A stretch of DNA of 64,000 nucleotides from Oscheius onirici (Eukaryota; Nematoda; Chromadorea; Rhabditida; Rhabditidae). The notes beneath the pieces are model-generated. The model ran no database searches and had not been told where the DNA came from. It worked only from the letters and a program-made list of their open reading frames with translations. The stretch is from the NCBI GenBank assembly GCA_932521025.1, contig OW051473.1, positions 1,302,001 through 1,366,000 of the forward strand, read 5' to 3'. The translations under genes were made by a program, and so were the position numbers. Positions 24,101 through 35,141 of this stretch are shown here, in pieces (within the stretch, counting starts at the first letter, position 1; every line of letters starts with the position of its first letter).

Positions 24101-25056
24101 TACAGGTCATCAAGTTCAGGTAATTGGCCACCTAAAAATGGCATCCACGTCGGGATCGTGATGAACAAGTCCTTGTTGAACGGCCGCCGTTTTCATCTGC
24201 CGACAAGCAATCATTCTGTTTTCTCCATTGTTGTGGTCTCCCAGATATTCAAGCGGAAATCCTCTGGGCCACATATTGTTAAAACCATGAAACTGGTACG
24301 GATTGAACAGCTTCTCAGAAATGTTTTTGCTAATCGGCACATATCGCATTCCACCAACATTATAGGAGTAATCGAACTGATCCAATCCCAGCCCTGTTAA
24401 GCTTTCATCAAAAATGTTAGGAAATTTTTACCGTAAGGTTTGTTGTCATCGTCAGTATCATAAATCCATTCCGCTCCGTTCATCATCGCATACAGATATC
24501 CGAGATTCTTACGCGTATAACTGTTTAAGGGTAGGGATTTGGCAAAAGAACCTATTTGTCAAATGTTATTGTTTGTAAATACTATACCCATTGAATTCTG
24601 TTCATCAACTGATAAAAAATGAACATTTGTCAAATTCCAGTCTTGAGGTGTTTTGAGATCTGCTACTACTACGACCCTCCATCCCTTCTGGGCTGCCAAT
24701 CTCTGAAAGTGACAAATTGAGAAAGATTGTTATGTTTTGTTGCTTTACATAATGAAATCTGTTAACACAATTTGCGAATAATCGCAACGAAAACTGACAA
24801 ATTCAAGAAAAACAAGCTCACTTTGACATCCTCCGTTGGATATTGAATGGAAGTTACAACAATCCATTTGGAGCCAGGCACCATCTGCTGTTGAACACTA
24901 ACATCTGACATATTCCTAAGAAAGTTTTCGTTAAAAATATGAAGATACTTACCACAGCCTGGCTATGCCGAGTTGATAGTTATCTAGCAAAACTTGTCCA
25001 ATGAGCACAATTAATATAAGCGTTAACAAAATGTTCAAGGTTACATGGATGCGCAT
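21160..25056 (-). CDS. DUF288/STELLO-like type II Golgi glycosyltransferase-like protein, copy B
   Basis: The ATG at 25056 opens MRIHVTLNILLTLILIVLIG, a clear signal anchor, followed by QVLLDNYQLG. After a short intron come WIVVTSIQYPTEDV, VVVVADLKTPQDWNL, NLGYLYAMMNGAEWIYD, GLDQFDYSYNVGG, GFPLEYLGDHN, WWDPKALARAYDL, YYFVADDTLFNIW and RGGQFLYLWGN, ending LKNRAK-stop at 21160. Order and introns follow copy A. The region from 23.4 to 24.0 kb is an enlarged intron relative to copy A and contains nothing recognisable. The family acts in the Golgi; in plants STELLO assists cellulose synthase assembly, and the nematode role is unknown. The intact start and anchor make B the better-preserved copy. 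Confidence 0.8.
24129..24545 (-). repeat. 417-bp tract identical to 16454-16870 (paralogue B side)
   Basis: Partner of the tract in paralogue A; identical through coding and intron sequence, with sharp edges at CACCTAAAAATGG and GGGATTTGGCAA. It looks like a gene-conversion tract. Confidence 0.9.
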
Positions 25057-26525
25057 ATTCTGAAAAATTGATTAATGGGACTGAAGAATCAATCCGACAT
25101 TGAGCCTAACGGACAGAGGGCACAACAGTGATCAGAGCACCTTATCAGGAACGTCAGTAAGTGCAACCACAGACGAAAGAAGGTTCCGTTCGACGGTGGC
25201 TCCGCCGCGGTGGCCGGAAGAGATTGAGCACATAGCAAGCAATCCGACAAAAGTATACATCATACTGTCAAAACCCGAGGTTTTCATTGAAAAGTCGTGT
25301 ATGCCAAGAATGTCATCTTACATATGTTGTTTCGGTTTCTTGAAATGTGTCTGATTATCGTTAAGTATGTATAATACTGATCTGGGTCTGTTTGAATAGC
25401 GAACATGCGTGAATCTTCTGTTTTTCCAACTTCGTAATATAAAATGATAACAAATCCGATAACAGATAAGAACAATTTTGTTGTAAAGCTTTCTTATTGC
25501 CACAAAATTATACTTATGCAATACTCAAATATTCTAAACAATGAATTTTGAATTGAATATATATTGAACTGATCAATATCTCTGAGAAAAGTGGTAAAGG
25601 GTAACATACAATGTTATTCGGGTTAATGATTAAAACAGTAAAACCTGCATTCTACAATGCATGCAACAAACCTCGATTTTGCTGAAAGTCGATCTCTTCT
25701 TTCAGCTATTCGCACTGAACTACCATTACGAATTTTGTTCTTCGTTATGTCCTCCCGTTTCAAGACTGCCATTCGTGTCTTTGAAGACACTGACAATACT
25801 GTAAATCAGCAAGAACTTAAAAAATCAACTCAAAGAAAAACTGATACAGTATAGCCAACAAACTGATTGTTTGTTTTATTGTGTCTTGATGATTAATACA
25901 GAAGGAGTATTACCAGATAGTTATTGCAATTTTATTTGCTAGACACAACCAATACTTTTCACTTATTCTACCCGTTCCTTATTGTTTGCTCTGTTTCAGT
26001 ATGTGGTGTTCAAACAAATATAAATAATGGTTGATCACTCACTCTCGGTGATAAAAAGATGACCAAGCTTTATCGTTTGTCGCTTCGTTTCGGTTGTTCA
26101 GCTCATCTGCCTTAGTTGATGATTCAATTCCTTTAAAGTAGAACCGTGTTCGTCTATGTAAAGCCTGACGCATGTCGTAAGTATCGTGTTAATCGTCAGG
26201 CTCTCTGTGAAAATAGATTGGAATTTAGCATTCAAGGCATTTGTTAAAACTGTGAGAAGCTCGAGATAACATGTCGGACACGCAAACCACTGGCGATGAC
26301 GTATAATCATTCTGGGCGAATATATTCTGTCAAAATGCAGTGTTTGCTCAGACACTGCTATCATTGGAGGTGTCGAGCTGAAGAATTGGATCATTTCACA
26401 TCTGGATTTCCCGAAGAAATTTTTGTTCCATGTTTCCACACATATTATCACAATACTCTTTTTAATACCACATGAATTTTAGCTCACTTCTCACACAGTG
26501 AACGAAAGATCGAAAGCCTACTTGT
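25057..26525. other. Intergenic with weak open frames
   Basis: A GC-richer stretch at 25100-25240 can read TDRGHNSDQSTLSG and APPRWPEEIEH (plus strand) but has no ATG. A minus frame at 26098-26440 reads plausibly (WFACPTCYLELLTVLTNAL) but also lacks an ATG start. Neither is assigned. Confidence 0.35.
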
Positions 26526-28395
26526 ATGCCTATGCCGGATAAAAAGAGGTGAGCAACAACTTCCTTTATCAAAAGCTTTTTTTTAGCTTAATAGTAGCCG
26601 GCTTGTTCATTTTCAGCACATTGACATTATTGAATTTTGACACATCAACCCTTTATACGAACACATATTGGATTTCTTTGGCAAACGTTTATACGTCTCG
26701 TGCAGCTAAACAGATGCCGCTATCTGGGACTCTGTTCTGTTGGGTTATGACGGCAGAAATATATTATAATACAAGGGTCAGTTATTTTCGCTGCCTTTTC
26801 TGCGTGTTATACCAGCATGGAAAACGTGACATCAACATTTATTCTTTTCCAAGAAACTGACAGTTTTAGAGACGGCAAAGGTCTTTCCCTACTACTGCCT
26901 GAAAATATAGTTGACATCATAAAATGATCAGCAATAGCAAATTGCGATAGCAAACCTATTAAACGAACCGAGAAGCGCTTCTAAGGTAGAGCTACCGTAA
27001 CCCGTCCACTTTTGCGCGCGAACGGAAAATTTAGTTTGTAACAAATAATCACATTAGGCCAAAAAGAAAGGTCTGAAACAGCCCATTTGACTGAAAAGGA
27101 CTGTTCTGGCTATAGAAGCTCTGAAAGTTGGTGTTTTCAGTAATTTTGGGTTGCCAAGTACGTTTTATTTTATGTAGAGCTCGAAAATTATGCCAATATC
27201 TTGAAATAAGGACCAAAAAGACTACAAAATGAAGATTAGGCAGGAAAAATGAGAATTTCGACTTACCGCCGGTGTAAATTTGCCCGCGGATTCAAGCGTG
27301 TAGAAAGACAAATATTCGTATTTCTACAGAACAACATGGCCAGTTTGGCCCTATATTTCACCACTTTCTAGTTATTTTCTGCAGTTATTATCTATCAAAC
27401 ATTGATTTCGCAGACCTAGGCGAGTCTTTTAATGCAAAGCTGAAAATATGCACTTCCGGGGTCCTTTATACGGGATAGGTCCCAAACGAACACTGTTGAC
27501 ATCTCCCACGCTTGAACGTCATGAAAGTGACTCTCCTGAACAAATATCAGATTTTAGGTGCCAATGATAAATTCTACTTGGCTTAAACGGTGCGACCATG
27601 GCGAATTTTTCGTTGTGAATCCAATTGGAGACGAGACGATTCCTTACCGAACAGCTTTTCATGGATTAAGCGACACATACGAGCAGTTGTTCCACAAAAC
27701 AATGGAAGGATTTTACTATGCTTACACGCACGTTTCCAAAAACTTCGATTGGTACTACAAGGTGAGTCCATTTATATATTTATAACAAACAAATTTTAAG
27801 GTCGACGACGATACTTATGTCGTAGTCGAAAATCTCTTAGCCGTTCTAAAGACGTATAACGCTAGTCGCCCACATTACCTTGGTTACCTGTGGAAACATC
27901 GGAAATTTGGAGATTATCATAGCGGCGGCACCGGATATCTGTTATCCAGAGGCGCTGTAGAACTCTTCATTCAAAAGGCTTACAAAAATAAAACTGTTTG
28001 TCCATTTGAGGTGAATGAAGACGTCGCTATTGCACGGTGAGTTGTTTTTTACCGAAAGAGAAACAAAACTTTCAAAGCAAAAAGGCTGAAAACATCACAA
28101 GTTCGCAGACATTGGCTTTGTTCAAAAGAGAGTTTGAATGCATTTTCGGGGTTTTCGAAATCAGAAATGTTGATTGGAACTACGAAACATTTTCAGGTGC
28201 CTGCGGAACATTGGTATCAAGGCGACCGTCGACAAAAGAATACAAAAGAATTTTTTTCCTTTGAAAAGTTCACCACCAAGCAGATGTACAAATCTGGATC
28301 AGATGAGTATTCACGGTCAACAACCGGCAAATTTGACTGCTTGCGAGCAGTTCTTTTATCCAAACGGAAAATTCGCTAAAAAGAAGAAATCGTGA
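26526..28395 (+). CDS. Core-1 beta-1,3-galactosyltransferase-like (C1GALT family)
   Basis: Five exons (26526-26548, 26587-26776, 27558-27761, 27801-28036, 28197-28395) join in frame to 283 residues. A short basic tail (MPMPDKK) precedes a signal anchor (LIVAGLFIFSTLTLL), giving type II topology. Conserved blocks are GTLFCWVMT, STWLKRCD, YAYTHVSKNFDWYYK, the metal-binding VDDDTYV, HYLGYLWK, YHSGGTGYLLSRGA, CPFEVNEDVAIAR and CLRNIGIKA. The family adds galactose to O-linked GalNAc in the Golgi, and is expanded in nematodes. All expected motifs are present. The 780-nt intron 26777-27557 holds no recognisable gene. Confidence 0.9.
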
Positions 28396-28713
28396 TGGTT
28401 TTTGTATCCTCTTGGCTTGTTATACCGTGATCTTAAACGCATAAAGTAGTTTTTCAGACCTATCTATAGCTCATGTAGTATAAAATATTGCAGTTTGTTC
28501 ATTGTTGTGCAAGGTTCTCTATTCGTTCGTAAAAAAGCTACAAATGAATGCTTTGACGTTCTGTTCTATTCTCTGAACTATCAGTTTTGGACTTCCCTTC
28601 CAACAGATTATCTTCACTGTTTATTTCCGACAAAAAAACAGCTGCACTTGCAATTTGATCCTTGACCGTTTCGTAAATAAACCACAGGTTTTTGTCAGTG
28701 AAGTAAATCCTAT

Positions 28714-30239
28714 ATGATCAGACTGTTTGACTTGTGGACCCTTTTTCAACTTCACCTTGCTAGCAACCGATACGGAAATCTAATCCGTGATGAAGTTAAG
28801 CAATACGAGGTTAAACAACAATATTTTTCACGTTTTCATTCGTGTTCAGGACCAAATTATTTTCGATATATTGAGTCCCGAACGGGCCGAATAAGTTCGA
28901 TACTTCTCGGTTTGGTGATGGAACGCAGAAAAGAACAGCTTATGATGCTTGGATGGCTCACCCACGTGGAACTTGACCATTTTCAGATGGAGGCAAGCCG
29001 TATAGACATACCATTTTATCTATTTAGGACGACACTGATATAATATTAAAGTCGAGTGGAGTCATCAGTCTGGTGAGAACTGTTTCAGCTTGTTTGCCAG
29101 AGAAACATGAAGCTATTTGTAGCTATGGTTTGACGCACGGCTTACTTTTAACGTCACAAAATACGGCGGTATCTACAGTGTCGAACGTTTCTGGAGGGAC
29201 TTTCCCGTATCGCCAAAAATCGTCATTCCCCGCCTAGCTGAAGGAGCGGGCAGTCTGCAAGTTAACCTGGATTTGCATCCAATTTTGCAACCAAACGGAC
29301 ATGGATATAAATGGCCGCCCGATCAATCCATTTTGGGCATTCAATCCAACAGAATGATTGGTCATTTTAAATATCGGTTGATAACATTTCGTCTAATACC
29401 GGTTTTATGCACGATCCGTCTGTTCCGCTCTGTATGGATTGTATCCAAAGGATAAGTTCAATTGCACTTTCACGTTTGTCTTCGAAAATCTTCTCAAAGG
29501 GTTCTTTAAAGTTTTGCACACTATATTGCTATTCAGAGTTGATGGATATATTCGGGCATTCATTGATACCGACCTTTTGAAAAATTTGGCATCCACCGGT
29601 GAATTTACAATGGCTTGGAGAGATGGTGATGATAGTTGGGAAAAGGTTTTCACAAACATGTCTCAACCATTGTAAGCTTATTTATGTGCATTGTTTTGAA
29701 GCAATTTAGGTATCAAACCGACTGGAAAAGAAAGAACTCGCTGCTAACACTTATATTTCATCGGAATGTTTACTATTACAACGTCTTAATGGCAAATCTG
29801 GTGCTGGTATTGGGACTGTCATTTTGTGGTAAAGTTTTTACATACAAATGATGTAAACGAAAACTAAACATGCCAGTTTTCAGAGCTACCAACTTTGTTT
29901 TCGTCGCCCAGCTTCCGTATAAACTGGCTATCAACTTATACTTACTGCTCTTAGTCTCCAACTTCTTGGTTTCTATGAGAATTGCGCATTTGCTTCCAAA
30001 GACATATGAGACGTATCCTCCTGTTGGTAAGTACAAATCTTTTAACTTATCTGAGACTTTTAGCATTTGCCGCACAATGGATTTTCGTTCAAACAACCCT
30101 GCACCTATCTTGGACTATGTTTTGTGCGTTTCTTAAAGGGTACAACTACAAGGCTTATAGAGTGTCGAGATGTACGGATTTTTTCTACATTTTGTCAGTT
30201 CCTTTGCAAATATTTCGTCTACACTGTCTCTTGTATTAG
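28714..30239 (+). CDS. Cys-loop ligand-gated ion channel-like receptor subunit
   Basis: The best start is ATG 28714 (MIRLFDLW), though the N terminus is uncertain. Landmarks in order: QLMMLGWLTH spliced to LWFDARLTFN (the loop D region), YGGIYSVERFW, then VCSALYGLYPKDKFNC. The last is a Cys-loop of Cys-13 residues-Cys with the YPxD core, near 29425-29470. It is followed by WKRKNSLL, RNVYYYNVLMANLVLVLGLSF (M1), VAQLPYKLAINLYLLLLV (M2 side) and LPKTYETYPPVG before M3. The last exon ends at 30239 with another hydrophobic stretch. It resembles divergent orphan LGC/CUP-4-like nematode channels more than classical nicotinic subunits. Ligand and ion selectivity cannot be read from it. Confidence 0.75.
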
Positions 30240-30669
30240 CTTGAATAATGAAGATGTTGTCTCACTTTTCCTATCCTTTCCGTGCACGTTTTGACACTTT
30301 TTCTGTCCCGATTTTTAAAAAGCAGTAATTTTAACTGACTGTGATCAAAAATTGTTCGGCTTATTCTGTGGAAAGTAGGCTGAAACCTCCCACGACCTAT
30401 TTTTAAGCCAAAATAGTTCACGCTAGTAATTCCTGTAGCGTCTAAGCACCGCAACATTTGAATCTCCCGGAATCGCGCCAAAACGACAGCTGGCAACCGT
30501 TCTCTCTTGATGACCTAGTGCATCCGTACCGAGGTTCTTATTATCTTTGAGACATGACAGCGCGTCAGCTGTAGGCTCATAACTTATGTGTCTCTTCGAC
30601 TTGTGTGGCAGTTTTGTATTCTAACCCTACACCACGGTGTTGCTACTTCTAACCGGAAGAAACTCTCAT

Positions 30670-30671
<2 letters not shown>
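30240..30671. other. Intergenic
   Basis: No gene or repeat was recognised. Confidence 0.4.

Positions 30672-30723
<52 letters not shown>
30672..30723 (+). repeat. (CT)n microsatellite, about 26 units
   Basis: An uninterrupted CT dinucleotide run. It generates spurious Ser-Leu and Arg-Glu open frames on both strands. Confidence 0.98.
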
Positions 30724-30726
<3 letters not shown>

Positions 30727-32006
30727 CTTGGCACTTGGCCAGCGTGCCTCCACCCCTTTGCGAGCCGCTGTCGCATCAGATGCACACAACTCTTGCGCGC
30801 GTCGCGGTTCCCGCCTATTCTGGCTACCCATCCGTGCGTTGATTGCTCACGACCACACCCCTCTCTGACTTCCACATCTAGCTCTCATTTCCTTTCGCGG
30901 CGCACACTAATTCATAGTAGCGTAACAATAACCTAGCCGCGATAGATAAGCGCAGCTGACGCTGGTCATTGCGTCCACATCGGACGAAGCGATAAGAAGT
31001 TGTCTAGGTTCCCGCGCTTTTTTGAATTCAGTCTGTAGCACTATATATGAAGTATCCAGATATCAAAATGAGTAGGTTAACAGCTGTTAATACTTACAAC
31101 AGTCTGAGCTTAACATCATCTAGATGCTATTGACTGCATTTCTTTCCAGAATAGGTGCATGCGACGTAGAGCGGCTCGCTGGACTCGCGAATAATGGTCA
31201 TTCTCTTGGCTCGCTGCCAAGCCCTCGATTCTCCTAGGTCGCTGGGTTGCGACCGAATGACCTCTAACCTGCTGTGAATGGCAGCTGGTGGCGACCAGCG
31301 TCCTCGCCCGATCAGTTGACCCCGCGATCGCTAGCGTACGCTCGCGCAGAGCCGCAACGCTTAGTCATCTGCGCGAGCGGTAGTCGCATCGGGTAGCCGG
31401 CGCAATCTTGTTGCGAGGCCACGCCGCGCCTAACCAACACCCCACCACACCCTACTCATCATTAACAAGGGTAGTTAGGTTGCATGGTTAATAGTCGCGG
31501 TATACATTTGTGCTAGCAACGATTGCTATTACTAATTATACTGTCGACATTGTTAGGAAAAGCGGCCTATTTTTAATTATCTCTAATTACCGTTCAATAT
31601 CTCGTCTCGTCTTCAGTCGAGATATATTCTAACCGCGTGACCCTAATCCGCCGCAGATGGTGAGCAGGTGTAATCAGTTGGGTGCTCCTGGTCTCTTTCT
31701 CTATAGCAACTTGACGTGACCTAGATTCGCATGCGCGACTTGCTGACCACCCGTTGTGATTGCTTAGCAATTAACACCAACGCAACAGCACCCTTATTGT
31801 TTTCGGCACTGTGCCACAGACACATACAAAGAATCGTACAGTTCGGGTCGTCTTCTTTGTTCCTCTTTTATCTCATGTTCCGTCTTATCTCTCTGGCTGT
31901 CTCTATAGGACAAGTGGCGCCGTTCGTGAAAATTAGCCAAAAAAGTTTCCTTTCTTATTTGTCGTTCTAGCGCAATAACCTAATATTCGAATTTTCAGTT
32001 ATCATC
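30724..32006. other. GC-rich gene-free zone upstream of the SPKK gene
   Basis: About 30.72-31.45 kb is much richer in G+C and CpG than its surroundings, with many GCGCG and CGATCG-like words, but has no sustained reading frame with splice signals. It may be a long promoter, a non-coding transcript or a decayed repeat. ATTTTCAG at about 31990-31997, nine bases before the ATG at 32007, is a likely trans-splice acceptor. Confidence 0.5.
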
Positions 32007-32321
32007 ATGCCCCCGAAGAGAAACGTGAAGGCCGCTGCTGCCCCCGCCGCTGAAGCCGCTCCTGAGGAGACCAAGGCTGCCTCTCCTGCAAAGGGTAAGA
32101 TTTAACAAGTTTTCCATATAAACGCATCATTTTCAGAAGTGAAGAAGGTCTCCACCCGCACCATCAAGAAGAAGGCTGCTTCCCCAAAAAAGGCCGCTCC
32201 TAAAGCCAAGAAAGCCGCCAGCCCAAAGAAGGCCGCCAAGAAGCCCGCAGCCAAGAAAGCTCCTAAAGCTAAGACGGCCTCTCCTAAGAAGAAGGCCGCT
32301 CCCAAAAAAGCTGCCAAGTAA
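32007..32321 (+). CDS. Small Lys/Ala-rich SPKK-repeat basic protein (H1-tail or sperm nuclear protein-like)
   Basis: Two exons (32007-32094, 32137-32321) give 90 residues starting MPPKRNVKAAAAPAAEAAPE. The rest is almost wholly Lys, Ala, Pro and Ser with four or more SPKK motifs and runs such as KKPAAKKAPKAK. SPKK motifs bind the DNA minor groove in H1 tails and sperm histones. The globular winged-helix domain of true histone H1 is absent. The gene uses GC-rich codons like the core histones but has an intron and no histone 3' stem-loop that I can find. A chromatin-compaction role is inferred from composition. Confidence 0.75.
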
Positions 32322-33163
32322 AGTGAGTTTTTGAATTATAATTGCTTCTTTTAAATGTTTTTGATTCTTAAACGAGATATTTTCAGCAAGTGTCATCAAC
32401 TACCCTGCCCAACGTATCTTAACACTCTCGACATGGTCTCATCCGATATCTTACATTTGTTCCGCTCATGTTTTCTCACTACCTCTGCCGTAATAAATTG
32501 GAACATACTAAGCTTGTTTGTACATGAAAATACAACGAAACAAACATCACAGACTTGCAATCTAGTTAATCTCATCTTGCCGACTTCTCTATTGGTTATC
32601 CTGATTGAAAACCGGTAATTTTAGTTGCTCCCAGTCTCGGAGTCAAGTCTCGATAAACTTATAGTTTGTCGTTTTGTAACTCTACTGTTCGTTCTGGATT
32701 CAGAAGATTAGTAGGGAACTTTCCTCGGATTGTAATAACGATCAGTCTCATAGGCACCTTCAGGGGGCAAACTCGCCGCATATTTTTGCTTCGATTAAAA
32801 TCTGATGTCGTTGCTAAACGTTATTCAAGATTGCTCGAGGACTACTTTTTACATGTGTTCTCTTTTGGCAAAGTACCTAGATAGAAAAGACTTGTACATG
32901 GTTTAAAACACATTGGCCTTTCACGTTTGTCTCGTTTGCAAAGAACCGGAGGACACATCACTCTGATCCTGGCCACTGCCCTTCTTTGTGAGAAACAATT
33001 CTTTTCGGGAAGATAACCTTGGATTATATTAGTACTATATTGCCATATATTCGGTGGGATGAGAGACACTGTAGTCTTTAATCGCTGAAGTCACTAGGTA
33101 CTGACACTAACGTATAAAATGTGTACAAAAAGGAATAAAGTTCTACTTGCGGTTTCATGCTAT
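32322..33163. other. Intergenic
   Basis: No gene, repeat or RNA was recognised. Confidence 0.4.
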
Positions 33164-33319
33164 CTATTCTTTTAAATCTAATCGTTTCCTCTCCCTAACC
33201 TCCCAATAAAGTAAGCTATCTTCAGGCTTTTTCTTTACATTTCCAGCATCTTTTTTCAGCAAATGGAGTTGACCTCCGTGACAAAATATGAGGGAAATGT
33301 TCTTTCGTCTTCATTGATC
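33164..33319 (-). pseudogene. Isolated terminal-exon fragment of the 57-59.7-kb secreted family
   Basis: After an acceptor (TTTATTCAG at 33320-33328) the minus strand reads INEDERTFPSYFCHGGQLHL, then SLLYWEVRERKR. This aligns with ITEDKRVFG, FCQGGKFNLMKKD and CLLYWEIRERR of the gene at 57-59.7 kb. The donor that should follow ERKR is lost and the frame runs to a stop at 33164. No other exons of such a gene are evident nearby. Confidence 0.6.
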
Positions 33320-33790
33320 CTGAATAAACAACAACTTTCGATATGTAACACAAAAAAAACACCCTCTTAGTAGAAACGCACGAAAATCAATTACAGGCTT
33401 GAATGCATGTTTAATTAGAGTTTATGTGAAAGCTCACGCATCGAACAAATTCGGTGTTCGATCGGTAGTATTTCTGGTATAACAATAGTCTAGACAGGCA
33501 CTGATCCAATGGTCTGAACAGTTGTTCCACTGATCTGTATTCTCGAAGCACTCTCACGCACTCCATGTCTTTCAGATCCCGGCCATTTCTTCCAGGGGAC
33601 TCGCAGACTTTTCGAAGTGCCTGAAAGTGAATCCGCAATCGCCACAGCGCTGCATGGCTCAGTGTGATGCGAAGGTTACCGATTCTTAACTTTACCATGG
33701 TCAAATAAATCTGTTTTTGGGAACCTCTTGACTGACAGACTTCACTCTATCCCTCTCTCGATGTCCAGCATAATATTTTGAAAAACAGGT
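33164..33790 (-). repeat. Segmental repeat R2, copy 1
   Basis: About 625 bp matching, in reverse orientation and diverged, 55800-56765. Shared blocks include GAGAGAGGGA, GTCAAGAGGTTCCCAA, CAGCGCTG, GGAAGAAATGGCCGGGAT, ACCCTCTTAGTAGAAACGCAC and the terminal-exon fragment above. It lacks the roughly 370-bp insertion seen in the other copy. Confidence 0.7.
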
Positions 33791-34170
33791 GGATTTATGG
33801 CCTTGTCTAGTGATGAACATGAGGACAATATCTGTTACAAATTGGAGCAATTGTTGTAGCAATTGGCTGATCCGGTACAGGTCACGGCAAACGCTCAAAA
33901 TTTCTCGCACGTATTGTTATTTGCACTTGGGTAGGTTTGGTTGAACCTTTTGATCACATAATCAGCTGTATCCGCTATAGACTCATCTCGATTTGAACAT
34001 TGTTACTATCAACGTAACTTCAAACTTATTGTGCCAGAAGCTGACGCGGGTTCACGAGAAAGCCAAACAGCAGACGGTAAATCATGTATCTGTGTGGAGG
34101 CAAGTGTGCTTTGGGAAAGATACAATGCTCGACGCTAGCCAGTTAGCCCAGGTAAGGCTGGTCTGTTGCT

Positions 34171-34470
34171 CTACTTGTGCCCCTGAAGACGCAGCTCCAA
34201 ATCTTTCAGGACTGACGGCCGGCCTCTCATTTCGAATGCACTGGCAGCTGTTTCTTCCACATTCTGCACCTTCAGCTCTATCAATAGAATTTGCAGAATT
34301 TGGAAGAAGATATTCGATGACATATAGTTCTTCAGTTTTTTGAGGGAATCAAAAGTTTTGCATTTTTTTACTACGAGATGGTGAAAATTCAAAAGAATGG
34401 TTGAGAACACTTGAACAAAATCCATAGAGCTTCCAAATTCTAGCTGGTCAAGTGCTAGATTTTCTAGCCT
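34171..34470 (-). CDS. Possible exon, unknown helical protein
   Basis: The minus frame reads LGEDRLENLALDQLEFGSSM, VFSTILLNFHHLVVKK and QILQILLIELKVQ, with ERRR-free, well-balanced composition. It ends at a stop at 34171. It looks coding but has no clear start, partner exon or known family. Confidence 0.3.
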   Translation of the reverse strand, partial: RLENLALDQLEFGSSMDFVQVFSTILLNFHHLVVKKCKTFDSLKKLKNYMSSNIFFQILQILLIELKVQNVEETAASAFEMRGRPSVLKDLELRLQGHK

Positions 34471-35141
34471 ATCTTCTCCAAGCCACCTTACAAGTTTCGC
34501 TATAACTTCTTGTTCGCAAAATTTTGTTATTCAAAATCGCATTCACGAGATCAACAGTACTTTTTGCTTGTTGATGAGCCGAATTCTCAGATCCTGTTGC
34601 GCCACTGTCCAAAACATAATGCTGACGATGTAAACAGGACATTTTCATTTGCAAGAGGATAGGCGTCTTTGTTCGTTTTTGCGTGCCGCAGGTGTTCACT
34701 GACTATTGCGCCGTTTACTCAGTCCTCACAGTCATAACTTGTCTACCTTTTCGGCGCGCCTCGCTTTTTGATTTCAAGGGTCGGCCCTATAACATAAACT
34801 CATGTTTCTGGATCGTTTTCTCTTTTCTTAAACTTTTTGAGCTTCCTCTTTCGAATTTCGACGTGAAACTATGTTGTATTGATCATGCAGCTGGCAATGT
34901 GAAAGTTGGTATTTAAGACATGTTACCATTGCGTGTTGTCTGTCTGCTCGTGTTTTTCTGCGACCAGATGTTAATGCTTTCTGTTAGCGCCTACGTTTTA
35001 CAACTGCTACTCTCTCTATTTCGAAAGATCACGTGGTTCGCCGAGCCATCTGGTCTGCCTTTGCAGCTGCATTAGACTGAACCAACAGTTCCATATTGAC
35101 TTCACTCTTCTATTTATTTTCTAACTATTGTTTTTCAGGAG
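34471..35141. other. Intergenic, promoter side of the 35.1-kb gene
   Basis: No gene was recognised. TTTTTCAG, three bases before the ATG at 35142, looks like a trans-splice acceptor. Confidence 0.4.

Noticed and set aside
14379-25056. Initial impression of M13/neprilysin-type peptidases for the two large minus-strand genes
   Set aside because: No HExxH or ExxxD motifs; the WIVVTSIQYPTED and GLDQFDYSYN blocks identify DUF288/STELLO instead.
26098-26451. 117-codon minus-strand open frame
   Set aside because: It starts only at GTG, and no family or joining exon was found, so it is left as an unassigned frame.
30588-30936. Ser-Leu and Arg-Glu rich open frames
   Set aside because: They are produced by the CT microsatellite.
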